64,000 nucleotides of DNA, taken from contig JALMGJ010000001.1 in the NCBI GenBank assembly GCA_023362775.1, positions 67,984,501-68,048,500 of the forward strand. Reading direction: 5' to 3'. The notes beneath the pieces were generated by a model. The model searched no databases. It saw only the letters and a program-made list of their open reading frames with translations, and was not told where the DNA came from. The translations under genes were made by a program, and so were the position numbers. The DNA is from Charina bottae (Eukaryota > Chordata > Lepidosauria > Squamata > Charinaidae). How positions within the stretch are numbered: position 1 is the first letter of the stretch; each line of letters opens with the position of its first letter. This document shows positions 54,382 to 64,000 of the stretch, one piece after another.

Positions 54382-56427
54382 TTATAGGAGATTAGGTGGG
54401 GTTTTTTGTTGTGTTGAAATGTTAATGAGTGGCTGATGAGCGTGATTAGCATGTTCATTGTGAGAAGTATTCCCATGTCCTGGTGGTTGGACTGAGTTCG
54501 TTGACATTTTGCAGGCTGTGTTTTTCAGGACTGGTAGCCAGGTTTTGCTAATTTTTAAACTTTCTTCTTTTTTATTGTAACTGTGCTGGTGTTTGTGAAT
54601 TTCAATGGCTTCTCTGTATAATCTGGTGTAGTGGCTTTTGGTGTTGTCCAGTATTTCTGTGTTTTCAAATAGGATTTTGTGTCCCGTTTGCTTGAGAGCA
54701 TGTTCAGCTACTGAAGATTTTTCCGGTTGCTGTAGTCTGCAGTGTCTTTCATGTTCTTTTATCCTGGTGTGAATGCTTTGTTTTGTGGTTCCGATGTATA
54801 CTTGTCCACAGCTGCATGGTATGCGGTATACTCCTGCAGCGGTGCGGGGGTCCCTTTTGTCTTTTGCTGATTTTAGCATTTGTTGTATTTTTCTGGTGGG
54901 TCTGAAGACTGTTTGAAAGTTGTGTTTTTCCATCAGTTTTCCCATGCGGTCAGTGACTCCTTTGATGTAGGGCAGGAATACTTTGTTTGTGGGGGGCTGT
55001 TTTTCTTCAGTTGGATGTTGTTTTCTTGGTTTGATGGCTCTTTTTATTTCATTCTTGGAATAGCCATTTGCCTGTAGGACCCAATTCAGATGGTTAAGTT
55101 CATTGTTGAGAAATTGGGTTTCACAGTTTCGATTAGCACGATCCACCAAGGTTTTGATCATGCCTCTCTTTTGTCGTGGGTGGTGATTGGAATTTTTGTG
55201 TAGATATCGGTCCGTATGGGTGGGTTTTCTGTATACTTTGTGTCCTAGTTTGAGGTCCGGATTGCGTATGACCAGCGTATCTAAAAATGGAAGTTTGCCA
55301 TCAGTTTCTTTTTCCATAGTGAATTGTATATTGGGGTGGATGCCGTTTAGGTGGTCCAGAAATTTCTCCAGTTCTTCTTCAGTATGACTCCAAATTGCGA
55401 AGGTGCCATCCACGAACCGGAACCAGACTGTTGGTGTAATGGGTGCCGATTCCAAAGCCTGTTTTTCAAAGTGTTCCATGTAAAAGTTTGCTATGACTGG
55501 GCTCAGGGGGCTTCCCATGGCAACGCCATCCATCTGTTCGTAGAACTCATTCTCCCATTGAAAGTAACTAGTTGTTAGGCAGTGTTGAAATAAAGCTGTA
55601 ATGTCTTCTGGGAAGATTTGCTTGATGAGTGCCAGGGTGTCCCTTACTGGCACCTTGGTAAACAGGGAGACCACGTCAAAGCTGACCAGTTTGTCCGTGT
55701 GGTTGAGTTTTAGGGTGCTGATTTTGTTGATGAAGTGTCCTGAGTCTTTGATGTGGGATGGAGTCTGTCCGATGTGGGTCTGTAAAAGGGTTGCCAAATG
55801 TTTGGATAATTCATATGTCGGGGAGCCAATGGCACTTACAATGGGTCTGAGTGGGATCGAGTCTTTGTGGATTTTGGGGAGTCCGTATAGTCTAGGTGAG
55901 AGAGCTTCTGTCTTGCAAATACGTTGTAGTACGTTGGGATGCAGGGAGGAGCTCTTTATCAGTGTGTTGGTCTGCTTCATGATTTTGCTGGTCGGATCCC
56001 GTCTTATTGTTCTGTATGTGGTGGGGTCTAGTAATTCTCTGATTTTGTCTTTGTATTCATCTATGTTCATAATTACCGTGGCATTGCCTTTGTCCGCTGG
56101 AAGGATGATGATGTCTGGGTCCGAATTGAGGGTCTCTATGGCGTTTCTCTCCTTCTTAGTAATGTTGCTGGTGGGGGGCTTTGCTTTCCTTAGGATTCTT
56201 GCCACTTCACCCCTTATTTCTTCTGCTTCTTCCTCTGGACGTTGGTGAATGGCTGATTCCACATTGGCAATGATATCTTCCACTGGAATTCTGGTGGGTG
56301 TAATTGCAAAGTTTCCTCCTTTGCTTAGGATGGAGGTTTCTTCAGGAGAGAGCAGGCGTTCTGTCAAATTGATGACAATGCGTGAAGTATCCAGTGCCGA
56401 CAATGCTGGCGAAACGTTAGGAACCAC
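54382..56427 (-). CDS. Penelope-like reverse transcriptase with GIY-YIG endonuclease
   Basis: 681 sense codons without a stop. N-terminal PLE block IIILPADKGNATVIMN (about 105-120). RT: LYGLPKIHKDSIPLRPIVSA, then VSFDVVSLFTKVPVRDT (first catalytic Asp), DGVAMGSPLSPVIANFYM, and the box RFVDGTFAIW at residues 337-346. There the second Asp of the expected V-D-D is Gly (codon 55405-55407), which should abolish polymerisation. After a thumb/linker comes GIY-YIG: GVYRIPCSCGQVYIGTTKQS, then HTRIKEHERHC (about 524-562), with key residues present. The frame opens at GTG inside the terminal repeat; the first ATG is codon 120 (56068-56070), so the native start is unclear. Probably an inactive but recently intact copy. 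Confidence 0.92.
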   Translation of the reverse strand: MVPNVSPALSALDTSRIVINLTERLLSPEETSILSKGGNFAITPTRIPVEDIIANVESAIHQRPEEEAEEIRGEVARILRKAKPPTSNITKKERNAIETLNSDPDIIILPADKGNATVIMNIDEYKDKIRELLDPTTYRTIRRDPTSKIMKQTNTLIKSSSLHPNVLQRICKTEALSPRLYGLPKIHKDSIPLRPIVSAIGSPTYELSKHLATLLQTHIGQTPSHIKDSGHFINKISTLKLNHTDKLVSFDVVSLFTKVPVRDTLALIKQIFPEDITALFQHCLTTSYFQWENEFYEQMDGVAMGSPLSPVIANFYMEHFEKQALESAPITPTVWFRFVDGTFAIWSHTEEELEKFLDHLNGIHPNIQFTMEKETDGKLPFLDTLVIRNPDLKLGHKVYRKPTHTDRYLHKNSNHHPRQKRGMIKTLVDRANRNCETQFLNNELNHLNWVLQANGYSKNEIKRAIKPRKQHPTEEKQPPTNKVFLPYIKGVTDRMGKLMEKHNFQTVFRPTRKIQQMLKSAKDKRDPRTAAGVYRIPCSCGQVYIGTTKQSIHTRIKEHERHCRLQQPEKSSVAEHALKQTGHKILFENTEILDNTKSHYTRLYREAIEIHKHQHSYNKKEESLKISKTWLPVLKNTACKMSTNSVQPPGHGNTSHNEHANHAHQPLINISTQQKTPPNLL

Positions 56428-56471
56428 AACTTCGAGAACACAGCCACACAGCCCGGAAGTCCCACAACAGC
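56403..56471. repeat. Terminal inverted repeat of the Penelope element (5' arm)
   Basis: 69 bp. It contains only the 3' half of the hammerhead-like sequence (GCTGGCGAAACGTTAGG), in the orientation opposite to transcription. The coding frame begins inside it. Confidence 0.95.
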
Positions 56472-56532
56472 TATTTATTTTTTAATTAATTATATGTTTC
56501 TTACCATTCCATTGTAAACAGCACTTAGCCTA

Positions 56533-56596
56533 TTTATTTATTTATTATTTATTATTTCTAACTTATATCACCGCCCATCTCCCCCCACAAGGGGAC
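56533..56596 (-). mobile_element. 64-bp LINE 3' stub with 15-bp duplication
   Basis: TTTATTTATTATTTATTATT, then ATCACCGCCCATCTCCCCCC and AAGGGGAC. Flanked by ACAGCACTTAGCCTA at 56518-56532 and 56597-56611. A tiny 5'-truncated LINE insertion of the type seen at 37.6 and 59.5 kb. Confidence 0.88.
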
Positions 56597-56611
56597 ACAG
56601 CACTTAGCCTA

Positions 56612-57790
56612 CATTATGCATTTGACTATTTCCAACAACTTGGAACATTTTTTTAAAAAAAATCATATGACAAATATGCCATTTATCTAAAAGCAGCTTT
56701 TATGAAACTGAGATGATGATGGTGATAGTAAAAATAATAATATATTATCACATTGGCAGGTTAATAGAAGCTTGAATCAATCATTTACATTTTATTCTGA
56801 AGTATACTTCCATTCTGTGTGCTTTTATTTTTAAAACAGAAAATTAACTTTACTTTTTCATTGTTGTTCTAAGAAGTACATTTGGTAAAAATCAAACCAT
56901 GACACTTTGCTGGAATACTTTGATTTATATTGGCAAATAATAAGCCCTTTCCAGAATATCTACTCATTGAATAAGAGGTGCAACATGAGTATACAGATAC
57001 CTGTGTCACCTTTGCCTCTTATCTCTATATAAAAGAACGTAGTGTGGTAGGGAGAGTAAGCCAAGAATATAGTCATGACAGAAGGAGTAATGCCAAAGTA
57101 GATAGTCTTTCTGGGAACATCACTATCCATAGGGTGGACAGAAAGTTGGCTTAGATCCATTTTCTGTTCTCTTTATCTAATCTGTGCCAACCATTAACTC
57201 GGTTCTTGGCTCTTACTCACTAGAATTCTGATTTACTTTTCTATTCATTTTGATGTACCATGATTTCTCCTGGGTTAATTCTGCTATACAACATGTCTTG
57301 TCATGTTTTCCTCTCCTCAGTAATTAATATGCCATATACATCCATGCCAGAGTCCAACTCTGATATTTGAGCAAACTCTGGCTTTCCAAACAGATACAAG
57401 ATAGCACTTTTTTTCCTCAAATAAGATTCATAGTTTAGCCTTAGTTCTTGTGTCTACCTCATCATGGTTTTATAAGACCACCTTGCTGGTCAAAGACTAT
57501 AATAAAGTTTACTACTAGTAGTAGTACTACTATAAGACCACCCACATGGATAAACTCCACTTCAGGTTTGGCTAGAAATGCCTCTTTTTTTCTATACATA
57601 CATTAAGAGCTAAAGAAAACAATGCCTAAATAGCATATAATTTGGTCCTACTTCTTGGTTCAATTTTCTTTGCTATAAGCTCATAATGGCCTGATTTGGA
57701 TTGAGAAGACCACTCTATACATAGACATGCAATTAGAGACATCCACTGTTTTTATCAAAATGAAGAAAGCAGCATGGCATGGTCACAATG
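56612..57790. other. No recognisable feature
   Basis: AT-rich, nothing assigned apart from a short TAGTAG cluster near 57515-57530. Confidence 0.45.
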
Positions 57791-57800
57791 CATGTTGCAC

Positions 57801-57863
57801 AATGCACGTTAGGAACCACAACTTCCAGAACATGGCCACACAGCCCGGAAGACCCACAACAAC
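57801..57863 (+). mobile_element. 63-bp Penelope-like terminal stub
   Basis: ACGTTAGGAACCACAACTTC ... CACACAGCCCGGAAGACCCA is about 90% identical to the 69-bp terminal repeat of the 54-kb element. Flanked by the exact 10-bp duplication CATGTTGCAC (57791-57800, 57864-57873). No coding part. 57874-58304 is unassigned. Confidence 0.9.
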
Positions 57864-58304
57864 CATGTTGCACCCCTTTGTATGCATGTGTGATGTACAT
57901 CCAAAAGTGCTTATGTCATGTCAGCATAATGCTGATTTTGTCAATTGCCCCCTTCACCTTCCGCATGAACACCACTGTCATGATGCAATGCTTCTCAGGC
58001 TCAGGCCTAAAGAATGTAGCCTAAAATAAGCAAACTTGACTTTTTAAAAAAAATTAAAATGCTACTGTAAAATTGCATATGCAAACAATGTTGTCTGATC
58101 CTGTTGACATTGTTGGTGGGTTTGTATTAGTTACTTTTAATTCTCTATAAGGGAGCCACCGCCTTATATACACTTGCATAGAGGAAAATCTCACTGAATC
58201 CTGAGCAGACATAGAGGGAGGGAAAACTGTAATAGGTGCTCTCACTTATTCTTTTGGGTCCTGTTCTATTTATTTACTTATATACATTACATACATACAT
58301 TGGA

Positions 58305-58638
58305 GGTATGGTGGCTCAGCGGGTAAGACGCCAGGCTTGTTGATTGAAAGATCGCAAGTTCGGAGGTTCGAATCCCTAGCCCCGCGTGACAGAGTGAGCT
58401 CCCGCACTTGCCCCAGCTCTTGCCAACCTAGCAATTCAAAAGCATGGAAATGCAAGTAGATGAATAGGTACCACTTTGGTGGGTAGGTAACAGCGTTCCG
58501 CGTGCGTCATGCCGGCCACATGACCGTGGAAGTGTCTTCAGACAACGCTGGCTCTTCGGCTAACAAACGGAGATGAGCACTAGCCCCTAGAGTCGGACAC
58601 GACTGCAGAAATGTGCAGGGGGAACCTTTACCTTTACC
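58305..58638 (+). mobile_element. tRNA-derived SINE (type 2), copy 3
   Basis: Complete copy: TGGTGGCTCAGCGGGTAAGA (box A), GAGGTTCGAATCCCTAGCC (box B), body, BovB-like GAGTCGGACACGACTGCAG, and AACCTTTACCTTTACC tail. The best preserved of the three type-2 copies. Confidence 0.88.
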
Positions 58639-58809
58639 TTACACTACATACTGTACTTCTATAAAAGGAAGAAACCCTATAAAGCTAACATTTCATAGAA
58701 GGGACCAAGTGGTTTCTATAAGCTGTATATAAAAAATTTGCTACTGCCTTCAAAACACCTAGGTATTGGTCATTTAATAAGAATACCTCAGTCTCCTCAT
58801 CAGGAGTGG

Positions 58810-58813
58810 AGAT

Positions 58814-58859
<46 letters not shown>

Positions 58860-59045
58860 AACTTGTATGCCACCTGACTCTCATCAACTCTGGGGGGCTC
58901 ACAACACACAAGGAAATTACAAGAAAAAATAAAAAATAAAGAAAAAAGATGGCAAGCGTGATGAAGTGAGGGATCTCACTCTCCCTTACCAAAGGCCTGG
59001 GTGAACAGCCAGGTCTTCATGCCTCTTTTAAACAACAACAGAGTG
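58810..59045 (-). mobile_element. L2/CR1-type LINE 3' end with (GAT)n tail
   Basis: The minus strand encodes KRGMKTWLFTQAF at 58990-59035 (ORF end), then a short 3' UTR with GAGCCCCCCAGAGTTGATG and GGTGGCATACAAG, then (ATC)n (plus-strand GAT, 58814-58858). The microsatellite is the LINE tail. Confidence 0.6.
58814..58858. repeat. (GAT)n microsatellite
   Basis: About 14 GAT units. It produces poly-Met, poly-Ser and poly-His frames that are artefacts. Confidence 0.97.
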
Positions 59046-59139
59046 GGGGCCATAGGAACATGTGTTCTGATTGCCAGTATGTGTACTATGGGCACTTTAA
59101 AAGGTTGTGTGAAACAGGCTCAATCTCTATATTTGAGCA

Positions 59140-59600
59140 GATACATACTTGACCTTCATATGGAAAGTTGGCATACTGACACACACACACACACACACAC
59201 ATCAGGTTCTGTTCAGTTTATCTTTGGCTTCATCAAAATTAAATATCCTTCCCTTGGAGATAAGACAGTCCCCCTCGCTCCTGGACTTTTGGAAAAAGCT
59301 TAAAACCTGGTTGTGTCAATATGCTTGGGGCGGGACGGAGAGAGTATGCTCTTGGGGATGGCTAGTGCCCTAGGGTGGCCATGGAGTGCCCTTCCCATGG
59401 ACTTAAGAAGATTCTGCCATATGGATTTTATTATATTTATTATATGTTTAAATTGTTAATTAAGATGTATTTTCATCTATTTATAATTGTATTTTAATGA
59501 GTTATACTCTGTTTCTAAACCGCCCAGAGTCCCCCGCGGGGGAGATGGGCAGTGATAAATCAAATAAATAAATAAAATAAAAATAAAAATAAAAATGTTT
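59140..59600 (+). mobile_element. L2/CR1-type LINE 3' end
   Basis: (CA)n at 59179-59201, then a coding end with KTVPLAPGLLEKAKTWLCQY-like reading (with breaks) at about 59260-59320, a T-rich 3' UTR, and AACCGCCCAGAGTCCCCCGC followed by AAATAAATAAATAAAATAAA at 59555-59595. This gives the consensus for the LINE tails elsewhere in the window. Confidence 0.65.
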
Positions 59601-62600
59601 CCTATCCCTAGAATAAGCATAAAGACTTAGTTGTTTCATTCAATTTATGTAAAAATTGTCTTTTTTAGGGCTAGAAAGATAAAAGAATGAGAATAGGATG
59701 TAGAGAAATAATGTTGCCTGCTGCACAAAACCCAGCATATTAAATTTATTATGATTAGAAGGGTGCTTGCAACTGGAAACTACAATTCCCAGCAAACTTT
59801 GTGGTCAACCCATGCATACTACTTTGTCAGTGAACATGTGCCAATATTATTTGGGCTAGAAGAGAATTCTAACAAAACAGATTACCTTTTCGCTAAAAGC
59901 TGATGATACATATAAATACAAGTGGATTCTGAATTTACCCAAGGGTTGTTCTCCCACCACTATTTCTATGATATTTTGACTCACTAGGAGAAAAACGTTT
60001 GCTAAATGTGTGATACCATGCAATAGTGAATCAGTTACATCCCTCTGGATCACACAAAAACGATTTATACTGTTTACTTTTTACCCCAATGTTCTTGTCA
60101 AGAGGTCAGATGCTTTGGCTTTGAAACATTTTTTTCCATTTGACTCAGTCATGCTCTGGTTTTGGTTTGTTGTTTAAAAATAGCTCTTATCATTTTCATA
60201 GCTATATCTATATGGACACAATACATACATAAAGAGAGAAAGCATGCTTTAGTTGGTCTTTCACATGCCTATAAATTGGAGCAAACAGTGCATTAAATAC
60301 TATATTCACTGCACAGAAGAGTTGAAGCATGTAGAAGGAAGTTCTCTTTTGTTTTACTGTTTCCCCCTATCAGGATATTAAAAACATAGTTGATTTCCAG
60401 CTTTTGTGAGGTCACACCAGGCTACATTCCATCTAAAGTAAACAAGCACCTGAAGTTGTTTCTGCATCCTAATATTCTCCAGAAACAAGATGGGGGGGGG
60501 GGGAAGCTTGAGAGGAACACAACCATAACTCTCAGAGCAGATGGATCAAGGTAGATGAAACTTCTCCTTGTGTTGATCTGGAAGGCAACACTGCGGAGTT
60601 GAGTATGTTAACATAATATCTTAATTCTTTTTTGGCAAATCACCTTAACTTTCATTCGCAAATCTCATGCATGACAATATTTTCATTTGCATCAATGAAA
60701 CTTTTAAGCTACTGTAGCACAGATGTGTGAAAACTTTCAGAATCTTCCATTAAAACCAGTCATTGATCATATGGAAGGAATGGAAGCAAACAAAACCAGC
60801 CAAAAATTTAAACCTCACAAATTCACTTTGGTCCAGTAACAGTATCTAAGAGTTAGACTGTGCCCCTACTTGGCATTTAACCTTGGTGCAGTCGTTCCTT
60901 GACAAGAGCAATTTTCCTCCTTCTCCCAACTACAATGCCCAGCCCATGTAAGTTGTCATTAATTGTTTCAGGGTTAATATATCATTTTCTTCTTTATCAT
61001 GTCTAGCAGTAGCCTCAAGATATGTAAAATCAGTTATATTTGTCTCTGCATAGGTGACAAGTAGTGAGTCTGATCAGAGAGGTGCTTAATTGATGTTTCA
61101 GATAGCTGAAGGCTTGCTCCCTGAAAGTCCATGGTCTGCCTCTTCAACCACTATTCTATTATTCTCTCCCTTAAGAGCACTGGATACAGGGTCAAGAAAC
61201 TACTTTGCATGTGTTGCTCTCAAGCAATCTGCATGGTCATGTCCATGTGGTCACCAGCTTTAAAGCCTGAGTTCAAGGAGAATTTATATTACTTTTGAAG
61301 TGTAACCCACAGAATAGACTGAGGACTATCACTATGTGAGTGGTCCACTGGATTTGCCAAGAGCACTCGACTGCTTCAGCTTGCTTTAGTTCCATGGGCT
61401 TTGCCTATTTTTGCACAAGGCCAAAATAGCACAACACTGAAATGCCAGGGACAGAATCCTGAGCAGAAGAGCTCCCTCCCAAGAACTGTTGCTGGTGACC
61501 CAACTTCCTTTCACTCTAGACAACTTGTGTAATGACAGAGGGGAGTTATAAGAGGTATAGGCTACATACAAAGCAGCCTAGTGAAGACAGAGACTTGAAG
61601 TGTGACCTATCCCATTGTTGCTGCACTGCCCTGATTGGTGGATGTTTTTTCTGCTGCCTGGTGACATGCTGAAGGGGGAGGGCAGCACATCTAGAGGAAA
61701 CCAATCACTTTGTTTATTAGAAGCAGCACATACAAAAATCAGGACAATGCCCTTTGAACAGGGCCTGAAAACAGGTGCATTAGAGGCAGGATAGGATTCA
61801 TCAATGGAACAGGAAATTTCGTGCCCATATTGTTTCAGCTCTTTGAAGTAAGGTGGGACAAAAATTAAATCATATGAAATGTTTCAAATAAAAAGCAGCT
61901 GGGTTTTTTTCCCCATAACCTGTGCATGTATGTGGAGAGAGCCTGGTGCAGCTTCTGAAAAGAGCCATATAATCCTGAAAAAAGATGTGGCTGCTTCAAC
62001 AATACAAAAAGAAGGGCTTTGTTTGTACCCTCGCACATTCTGAAGCATCTTTTTTGAAGGATTTGCACAGCACTAATCTGAAGATAAAGAGAAGAGCTAT
62101 ACCGAAAGTGGCTAAATTAGTTCTCAGTGGTCACTAAGGAGCTAAACATTGAGCTTAAAGGTAGCCTGACCCTGTTGTGCCTAACAGCTAATATCTAAGA
62201 TGAGAAGTTCCATAGTTCAGAGAAAGCCCTCCTGATATTCTCACTTCTGACCACTCAAACAATATCTGGCCCAGAGACTAGCTACTGAAAAGGTTGCAAC
62301 TGAATTCAGTTGATATAACCCAAAATTGGGGTACAAATAACCATGTTGCCTCATTTGAATTCCAGTTTACAGCTCTGTGTGTTTCCTTCTGGCCTCCTGA
62401 TAAGCCAGGGCCTGGTTATCATCTGTGCTATCTCACTTGACAGCTCCCGGTGACCCAACCGGACAGCTGGAATCCTCAACAAGCTGGGCCAAGAATGGCG
62501 CTCAGCAAAGTGGGTGGAGGGGAAATCAAGCATCTTTGGCAGCCTTCCAGCATCCCTGAAAATCTCTCCCAAGCCTCTGACTAAAGACAGAGCTTTGTGT

Positions 62601-62730
62601 TTTCCTAAGGAAGGTGAAGAAATTTCTCCTTCCCTAACTCTTTTCTTCCAACACAAATGCCTGATATTTTCCCCCAAAGAAATCCCCCACCAAAAAAAGG
62701 AAGAATACACCCCCTGTCCCTTTCTTTGCA
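59601..62730. other. No recognisable gene or repeat
   Basis: 3.1 kb. At 59779-59795 ACTACAATTCCCAGCAA matches a ZNF143-type site in isolation. A G-run lies at 60493-60503. No coherent coding sequence, RNA gene or mobile element is recognised. Confidence 0.5.
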
Positions 62731-62988
62731 CATTTATTTATTTATTTATTTATTTATTTAATTTTCTATCCTGCCTTTATTATTTTTATAAATAACTCAA
62801 GGCGACGAACATACCTAATGCTCCTTCCTCCTCCTCTTTTCCCCACAACAGCAACCCTGTGAGGTGAGTTGGGCTGAGAGAGTGACTGGCCCAAGGTCAC
62901 CCAGCCGGCTTTCATGCCTGAGTTCTGGGACTAGAACTCACAGACTCCTGGTTTCTAGCCTAGTGGCTTAACTACTAGACCAAACTGA
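62731..62988 (-). mobile_element. tRNA-derived SINE (type 1), second copy
   Basis: (TTTA)n tail, then CTATCCTGCCTTTATTATTT and CAAGGTCACCCAGCCGGCTTTC, and a tRNA-like head ending TGGCTTAACTACTAGACC. Very similar to 24312-24543. 62989-63394 is unassigned. Confidence 0.83.
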
Positions 62989-63699
62989 CCAAACATACCT
63001 GAATTCAGAAATATAGTCATCCAAATGTTCATTGCTAAAGTAATTAGAAGTAAAATACCATCGTGATCCAACAGCAAGCCTCTCAGAAAAAATAATACAA
63101 GGAAATATTTGCTTTGAAAAGAGAAAATTTCAAAATGAAGAGGCTTGAAATTTCATTGAGTCTTATCTTTTGTTCAAACAGTATACCGTGACACCATTCT
63201 TTAATAGTATTGTTTACATATTGCTGCCTTTCTGTGCAGTAAATTTTGTTCTTCAGTGCATTTATTTGGCTTTCTTGTCAAGAACTGTCTGAAGCAGCAG
63301 GATGCACTGAGATGAGATGGGGAAGATTGAATTCTGCTCACCTATGTGCTATTTTGGTATTAAATTACAATTCTCTGCCTTCTCTGTTTTATGAATGATA
63401 TTATTGTTGTTGTTGTTTGCCTTTACCAATGAACAGTGCAGATCAAAAGAAAAAAACAATAATTACAAATTTCAGCCAATAAAATTAGTTCATAACAACA
63501 ACCTACCAGAAGAACCAATGTTTATAACTAAAAGAAATCAAGCACAACAATTAGAAACAGCATGGAAAGAATATCAAAGGACTCTCGAGCTAGGCAGGAA
63601 GGGAAAAGTGTTGGAACACAGGTGGTATTTTTGTTTGTACTTCCAATTGAAGATCATGGCCCAAGGAAGGGACAGAATATTCTGGAAGTGAATCACTGG

Positions 63700-63885
63700 C
63701 ACAAGGGATGGTGTCACTGAGAAAACTTTGGATTCTTGAACCATGGTCTACACTATCCACAAGAAGGGATTCTGGTGAGAGATGGGCTGCACCTCACAAA
63801 GACTGTCTTTGGAAGACATCTTGCTTAGGTCATCTGGCCAGCTTTAAATCTAGAGGGGGAGAAGAACCAATACCCAGAACCATAC
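63700..63885 (+). mobile_element. Possible LINE ORF1 (esterase-like) remnant
   Basis: In one frame 63771-63840 reads LVRDGLHLTKTVFGRHLA, then a stop and an ALN-like end. This resembles the DGxHLTxxG motif ending the SGNH-esterase ORF1 found in CR1-type LINEs. It is very short and broken, so this is a weak call. 63886-64000 is unassigned. Confidence 0.3.
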
Positions 63886-64000
63886 TCCAAGTATAAACCC
63901 AAAAGCAGTAACCTTATAACAAGGAAAGAAGTGGTGAGAAGGAAGGGGTGCTCAGGAAAACACTAGGAGACGTAGCAGGCAAATCTAAGAAGAGCAATAT

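Larger units (their letters stand above)
54186..56471 (-). mobile_element. Complete Penelope-like element (family 2)
   Basis: 2286 bp flanked by the exact 12-bp duplication TATTTATTTTTT (54174-54185, 56472-56483). One long frame (RT then GIY-YIG) fills it. The ends are 69-bp inverted repeats (54221-54289 and 56403-56471, 2 mismatches), plus a 35-bp 3' extension (54186-54220). A hammerhead-like sequence spans the inner edge of the 3' repeat. Penelope-like elements are a retroelement class separate from LINEs and LTR elements. Confidence 0.95.

Noticed and set aside
58310..58400. Functional tRNA gene
   Set aside because: Box A and box B are present, but they form the head of a SINE with a body and tail, in several copies, and lack a good acceptor stem. 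The same applies to the heads at 34.2, 42.1, 49.0 and 63.0 kb.
58685..58992. Poly-Ser, poly-Met and poly-His ORFs
   Set aside because: All are readings of the (GAT)n repeat in three frames.
59776..59795. Host promoter from a ZNF143-like ACTACAATTCCCAGCA
   Set aside because: A single isolated site in AT-rich sequence, with no CpG island, transcript or neighbouring motif. It may be a relic of a dispersed repeat.

Overview
This window is non-coding DNA from a vertebrate nuclear genome, most likely a squamate reptile. The reasons are several BovB (RTE-clade) LINE copies, tRNA-headed SINEs whose 3' ends resemble BovB, a reptile-type L1, two different Penelope-like elements, a chromodomain Ty3 (Tf1/sushi-type) LTR element, many short hAT-type MITEs and abundant microsatellites. 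I see no host protein-coding exon and no functional tRNA or rRNA gene. Every recognisable protein belongs to a mobile element, and nearly all are broken.

Layout. 1-2.59 kb: no recognisable gene. 2.59-10.99 kb: an old BovB copy (minus strand) split by a 5.4-kb Ty3 chromovirus (4788-10225) with 242-bp LTRs and an exact 5-bp duplication (ATGTC). 11.3-14.1 kb: a head-to-head LTR-like inverted repeat, a short BovB tail, and the 3' half of a Penelope-like element ending in a hammerhead-ribozyme-like sequence. 15.9-16.5 kb: the 3' end of an unplaced LINE. 18.2-19.0 kb: polypyrimidine microsatellites. 20.78-24.20 kb: a near-full-length BovB (minus) carrying a 240-bp hAT MITE. 24.2-29.8 kb: a SINE, a palindromic MITE, a LINE tail and long featureless stretches. 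29.82-31.74 kb: a 5'-truncated L1 (minus) with a 16-bp duplication, itself hit by a hAT MITE. 32-37.6 kb: mostly unremarkable. 37.8-39.6 kb: another hAT MITE, then a 1.48-kb GC-rich hAT-type element with promoter-like modules and a 63-bp hairpin. 40.9-43.1 kb: LINE tails and two SINEs. 44.98-45.35 kb: a solo LTR. 45.95-46.84 kb: a 5'-truncated BovB. 47.6-53 kb: an RTE-like remnant, two copies of a composite SINE with ZNF143/ETS/YY1-like motifs, and three hAT derivatives. 54.19-56.47 kb: a complete Penelope-like element (minus) with an uninterrupted 681-codon RT + GIY-YIG frame, 69-bp terminal inverted repeats, a hammerhead-like 3' end and a 12-bp duplication. 56.5-64 kb: a 64-bp LINE stub, a 63-bp Penelope stub, SINEs and LINE tails.

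How the parts relate. BovB supplies reverse transcriptase and endonuclease, and the SINE at 41.8, 42.8 and 58.3 kb carries a tail matching the BovB 3' end, so it is probably mobilised by BovB. The hAT MITEs share termini and a perfect 14-bp palindrome, suggesting one absent transposase moved them. Nested insertions with target duplications give a relative order: BovB before the Ty3 element, BovB before a MITE, L1 before a MITE, LINE tail before a MITE. The most notable items are the Penelope element, open end to end but with an altered catalytic Asp, the two hammerhead-like Penelope tails, and the self-priming geometry of the chromovirus.
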